Assembly (NCBI GenBank): GCA_016744485.1
Contig: JADGEG010000058.1
Coordinates: forward strand, 3,638-10,736
DNA: 7,099 nt
DNA from: Arcobacter sp.
GTDB taxonomy: Bacteria > Campylobacterota > Campylobacteria > Campylobacterales > Arcobacteraceae
Reading direction: 5' to 3'
The notes beneath the pieces are model-generated. The model was given only the letters and a program-made list of their open reading frames with translations. It was not told the origin of the DNA and did not search any database. Made by a program: the position numbers and the translations under genes. Below are positions 5,677 to 7,099 of the stretch, piece after piece (within the stretch, counting starts at the first letter, position 1; the number at the start of each line of letters is the position of its first letter).

Positions 5677-6033
5677 TTGAACAATAAAAAAACTGCACCA
5701 TTATCTAAAAAAATAACTTTTAGAATAAATGAAAGTGAATATAAAAAATTTCAAATACTTTTTAAAAATGCAAAATTAAATAAGAAGAAATATACTACAT
5801 CTGATTTTATTAGAAATATTATATTTGAAAATAATCCTAAATTTGAAGTGATTAAAACAAAAACAATTATAAGAGATAAACCATGTAAAGATGAAAGTTT
5901 AAAAATATATCATCTTAACAAAATAGGAAATAATATAAATCAAATAGCATATGCACTAAATATTAGAAAGCAAGATATACATATACTAAAAAAGCTTGAT
6001 AATATTTCTGAACTTTTAAAGATTATGATTTGA
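5677..6033 (+). CDS. mobC: MobC/TraJ-like relaxosome accessory protein
   Basis: This 118-residue protein would bind oriT and help load the relaxase. Residues 11-49 begin KKITFRINESEYKKFQ and continue through a helix pair to DFIRNII, which fits a ribbon-helix-helix DNA-binding domain. Residues 80-95 (LNKIGNNINQIAYALN) are the MobC-family signature, in which the Gly-Asn-Asn-Asn-Gln core is characteristic. The start is TTG, with AAGGAA six bases upstream, since the only internal ATG is the penultimate codon. The stop overlaps the relaxase start by four bases (TTGA, 6030-6033), so the two are translationally coupled. The promoter at 5538-5566 and the oriT repeats in its leader suggest autoregulation (inference). 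Role and family are well supported; the exact partner site is not shown. Confidence 0.88.
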   Translation: MNNKKTAPLSKKITFRINESEYKKFQILFKNAKLNKKKYTTSDFIRNIIFENNPKFEVIKTKTIIRDKPCKDESLKIYHLNKIGNNINQIAYALNIRKQDIHILKKLDNISELLKIMI

Positions 6034-7099
6034 TAGCTAAGTTTGATTCTACTTCTAGGGGTGGAAATGGTAGTGGACTAAAACATTACTTAGAAAATGG
6101 TACAAAAGATGATAGAGATGAAAAAGACAAAAGAGTAGCCTTGTATGGAGATATTGATATATTGCAGTCATGTATAAAACTTGGTCATGACAAAGGATAC
6201 AAAGAAACATATAGAAATATCGTTGTTTCATTTGATGAAAACTATGTCAAAAATAATGATTTAAAAGATATTGCATATAAATATATTAGTCAATATGCAA
6301 AAGGCTATGAAAGTGATGAAGTTGTTGCTTATGCAGAAGTTCATATTCCAAAGATACTTTATAAAACTAAAATAAATCAAAGTACAGGAGAAAGTGAAAA
6401 AATAAGAAGAAAACCACACATTCATATATCATTTGCAATGTATAGTCCAAAATTAAATAAACAATTAATGTTAAATTCGAATGATAAAAGAATCTATGAT
6501 ATAAATTTATTGACAAGAAAAGTAGAACTGGATTACCGCTTTAAACAAGTTGTATTAAAAGCTATAGCTAAAGATATTACCCAAGTAAAGTCAGCATCTA
6601 AAAAGCTAAATTATAGAAAAAATATTAAAGCTAATATTGATAAATACATCATTGATAATATAAAATTCATAGAAAGCTTTGAAATGTTGAAAAAAAGATT
6701 AGTAAATGTTTTTGATGTTGAAATTGTAAGAGAAAGTACAACAAAAGCAAAAACTAAATCTATAACTATTTTATATCAAAATAAAAAGATACGACTAAAA
6801 GGAAATATATTTCATAGTTCAACTTTTAACGATGCAAAAAAACAATTGATGAATACTGATAAAAACTATATTGAAGATGATTATCCATTATCTGAACAAA
6901 AACGACTCAAGAAAATAAATCGAGACTTAGAGCAATTTAACATAGTTAAAAATGAATATATTAAATTACATAATAAATATGCAAGAGAAAAAGTAAAGGA
7001 GAGATTTATTGAGCCAAAGGAAGTACCTGTAACAGCAAAAACAAAGAACTACTTATCATATCAAGCTAAAATATATAAATCAGTATATGGTGCTAGTAT
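6030..7099 (+). CDS. Relaxase of the HUH superfamily (MOBP/TraI-like), 3' end outside window
   Basis: The frame is open for 356 codons to the right edge. It nicks oriT, binds the 5' end through a tyrosine and pilots the strand into the recipient. The start must be TTG at 6030: an in-frame stop lies at 6009-6011 and the first ATG is codon 137, past the active site. The TTG start yields MIAKF, as in RP4 TraI, which begins MIAK. Tyr20 in LKHYLENG is the likely nucleophile, matching Tyr22 of RP4 TraI. Metal-binding histidines are probably His105 in YAEVHIP and His130/His132 in KPHIHISF. About 24 residues separate His105 from the HIH pair, longer than in RP4 TraI. The DDRDEKDKRVALYGD segment (27-41) is conserved in look but unassigned. 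Residues beyond about 200 are Lys-rich and not recognised. It overlaps the mobC stop by four bases. GC is very low (about 15% in 6601-6660). Relaxase identity is strong; the exact MOB class is less sure. Confidence 0.88.
   Translation, partial: MIAKFDSTSRGGNGSGLKHYLENGTKDDRDEKDKRVALYGDIDILQSCIKLGHDKGYKETYRNIVVSFDENYVKNNDLKDIAYKYISQYAKGYESDEVVAYAEVHIPKILYKTKINQSTGESEKIRRKPHIHISFAMYSPKLNKQLMLNSNDKRIYDINLLTRKVELDYRFKQVVLKAIAKDITQVKSASKKLNYRKNIKANIDKYIIDNIKFIESFEMLKKRLVNVFDVEIVRESTTKAKTKSITILYQNKKIRLKGNIFHSSTFNDAKKQLMNTDKNYIEDDYPLSEQKRLKKINRDLEQFNIVKNEYIKLHNKYAREKVKERFIEPKEVPVTAKTKNYLSYQAKIYKSVYGAS

Overview
The window is very AT-rich DNA that looks like part of a mobile element (mobilizable plasmid or integrative element) from a Campylobacterota-type bacterium (Arcobacter, Sulfurimonas or similar). 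The assignment rests on base composition, codon use and protein style only, so it is an inference. No replication, integration or chromosomal housekeeping gene is visible.

Layout. A 518-base non-coding region (5159-5676) separates two divergent gene sets. To the left, on the minus strand, run a small basic protein (108 aa), an orphan ParA/MinD-type ATPase (259 aa), a coiled-coil protein with one C-terminal membrane segment (161 aa), then hsdM, hsdS and a third gene cut by the left edge of the window. To the right, on the plus strand, run mobC (118 aa) and a relaxase cut by the right edge. Both right-hand genes start with TTG. The order [membrane/coiled-coil]-[ParA-like]-[small DNA-binding]-oriT-[MobC/TraJ-like]-[relaxase] matches the IncP (RP4) Tra1 core traM-traL-traK-oriT-traJ-traI. 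The intergenic region is therefore most likely an origin of transfer. It holds two divergent sigma70-type promoters, a six-unit 10-bp phased repeat array next to the left promoter, and two inverted repeats in the leader of mobC.

The hsd part encodes a type I DNA methyltransferase (HsdM) and its specificity subunit (HsdS), packed head to tail. The next gene overlaps hsdS by four bases (ATGA) and ends, within the window, in an FFRGQANSD segment. This matches the start of an FRG domain, a family of unknown function. No hsdR is seen; it would have to lie beyond the left edge.

Reading together: the relaxosome genes would process and transfer the element, and the attached type I restriction-modification cassette would protect or stabilise it. 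The most novel points are the FRG-domain gene coupled to hsdS, the phased decamer array beside the presumed oriT, and the relaxase and mobC, which depend on TTG starts.
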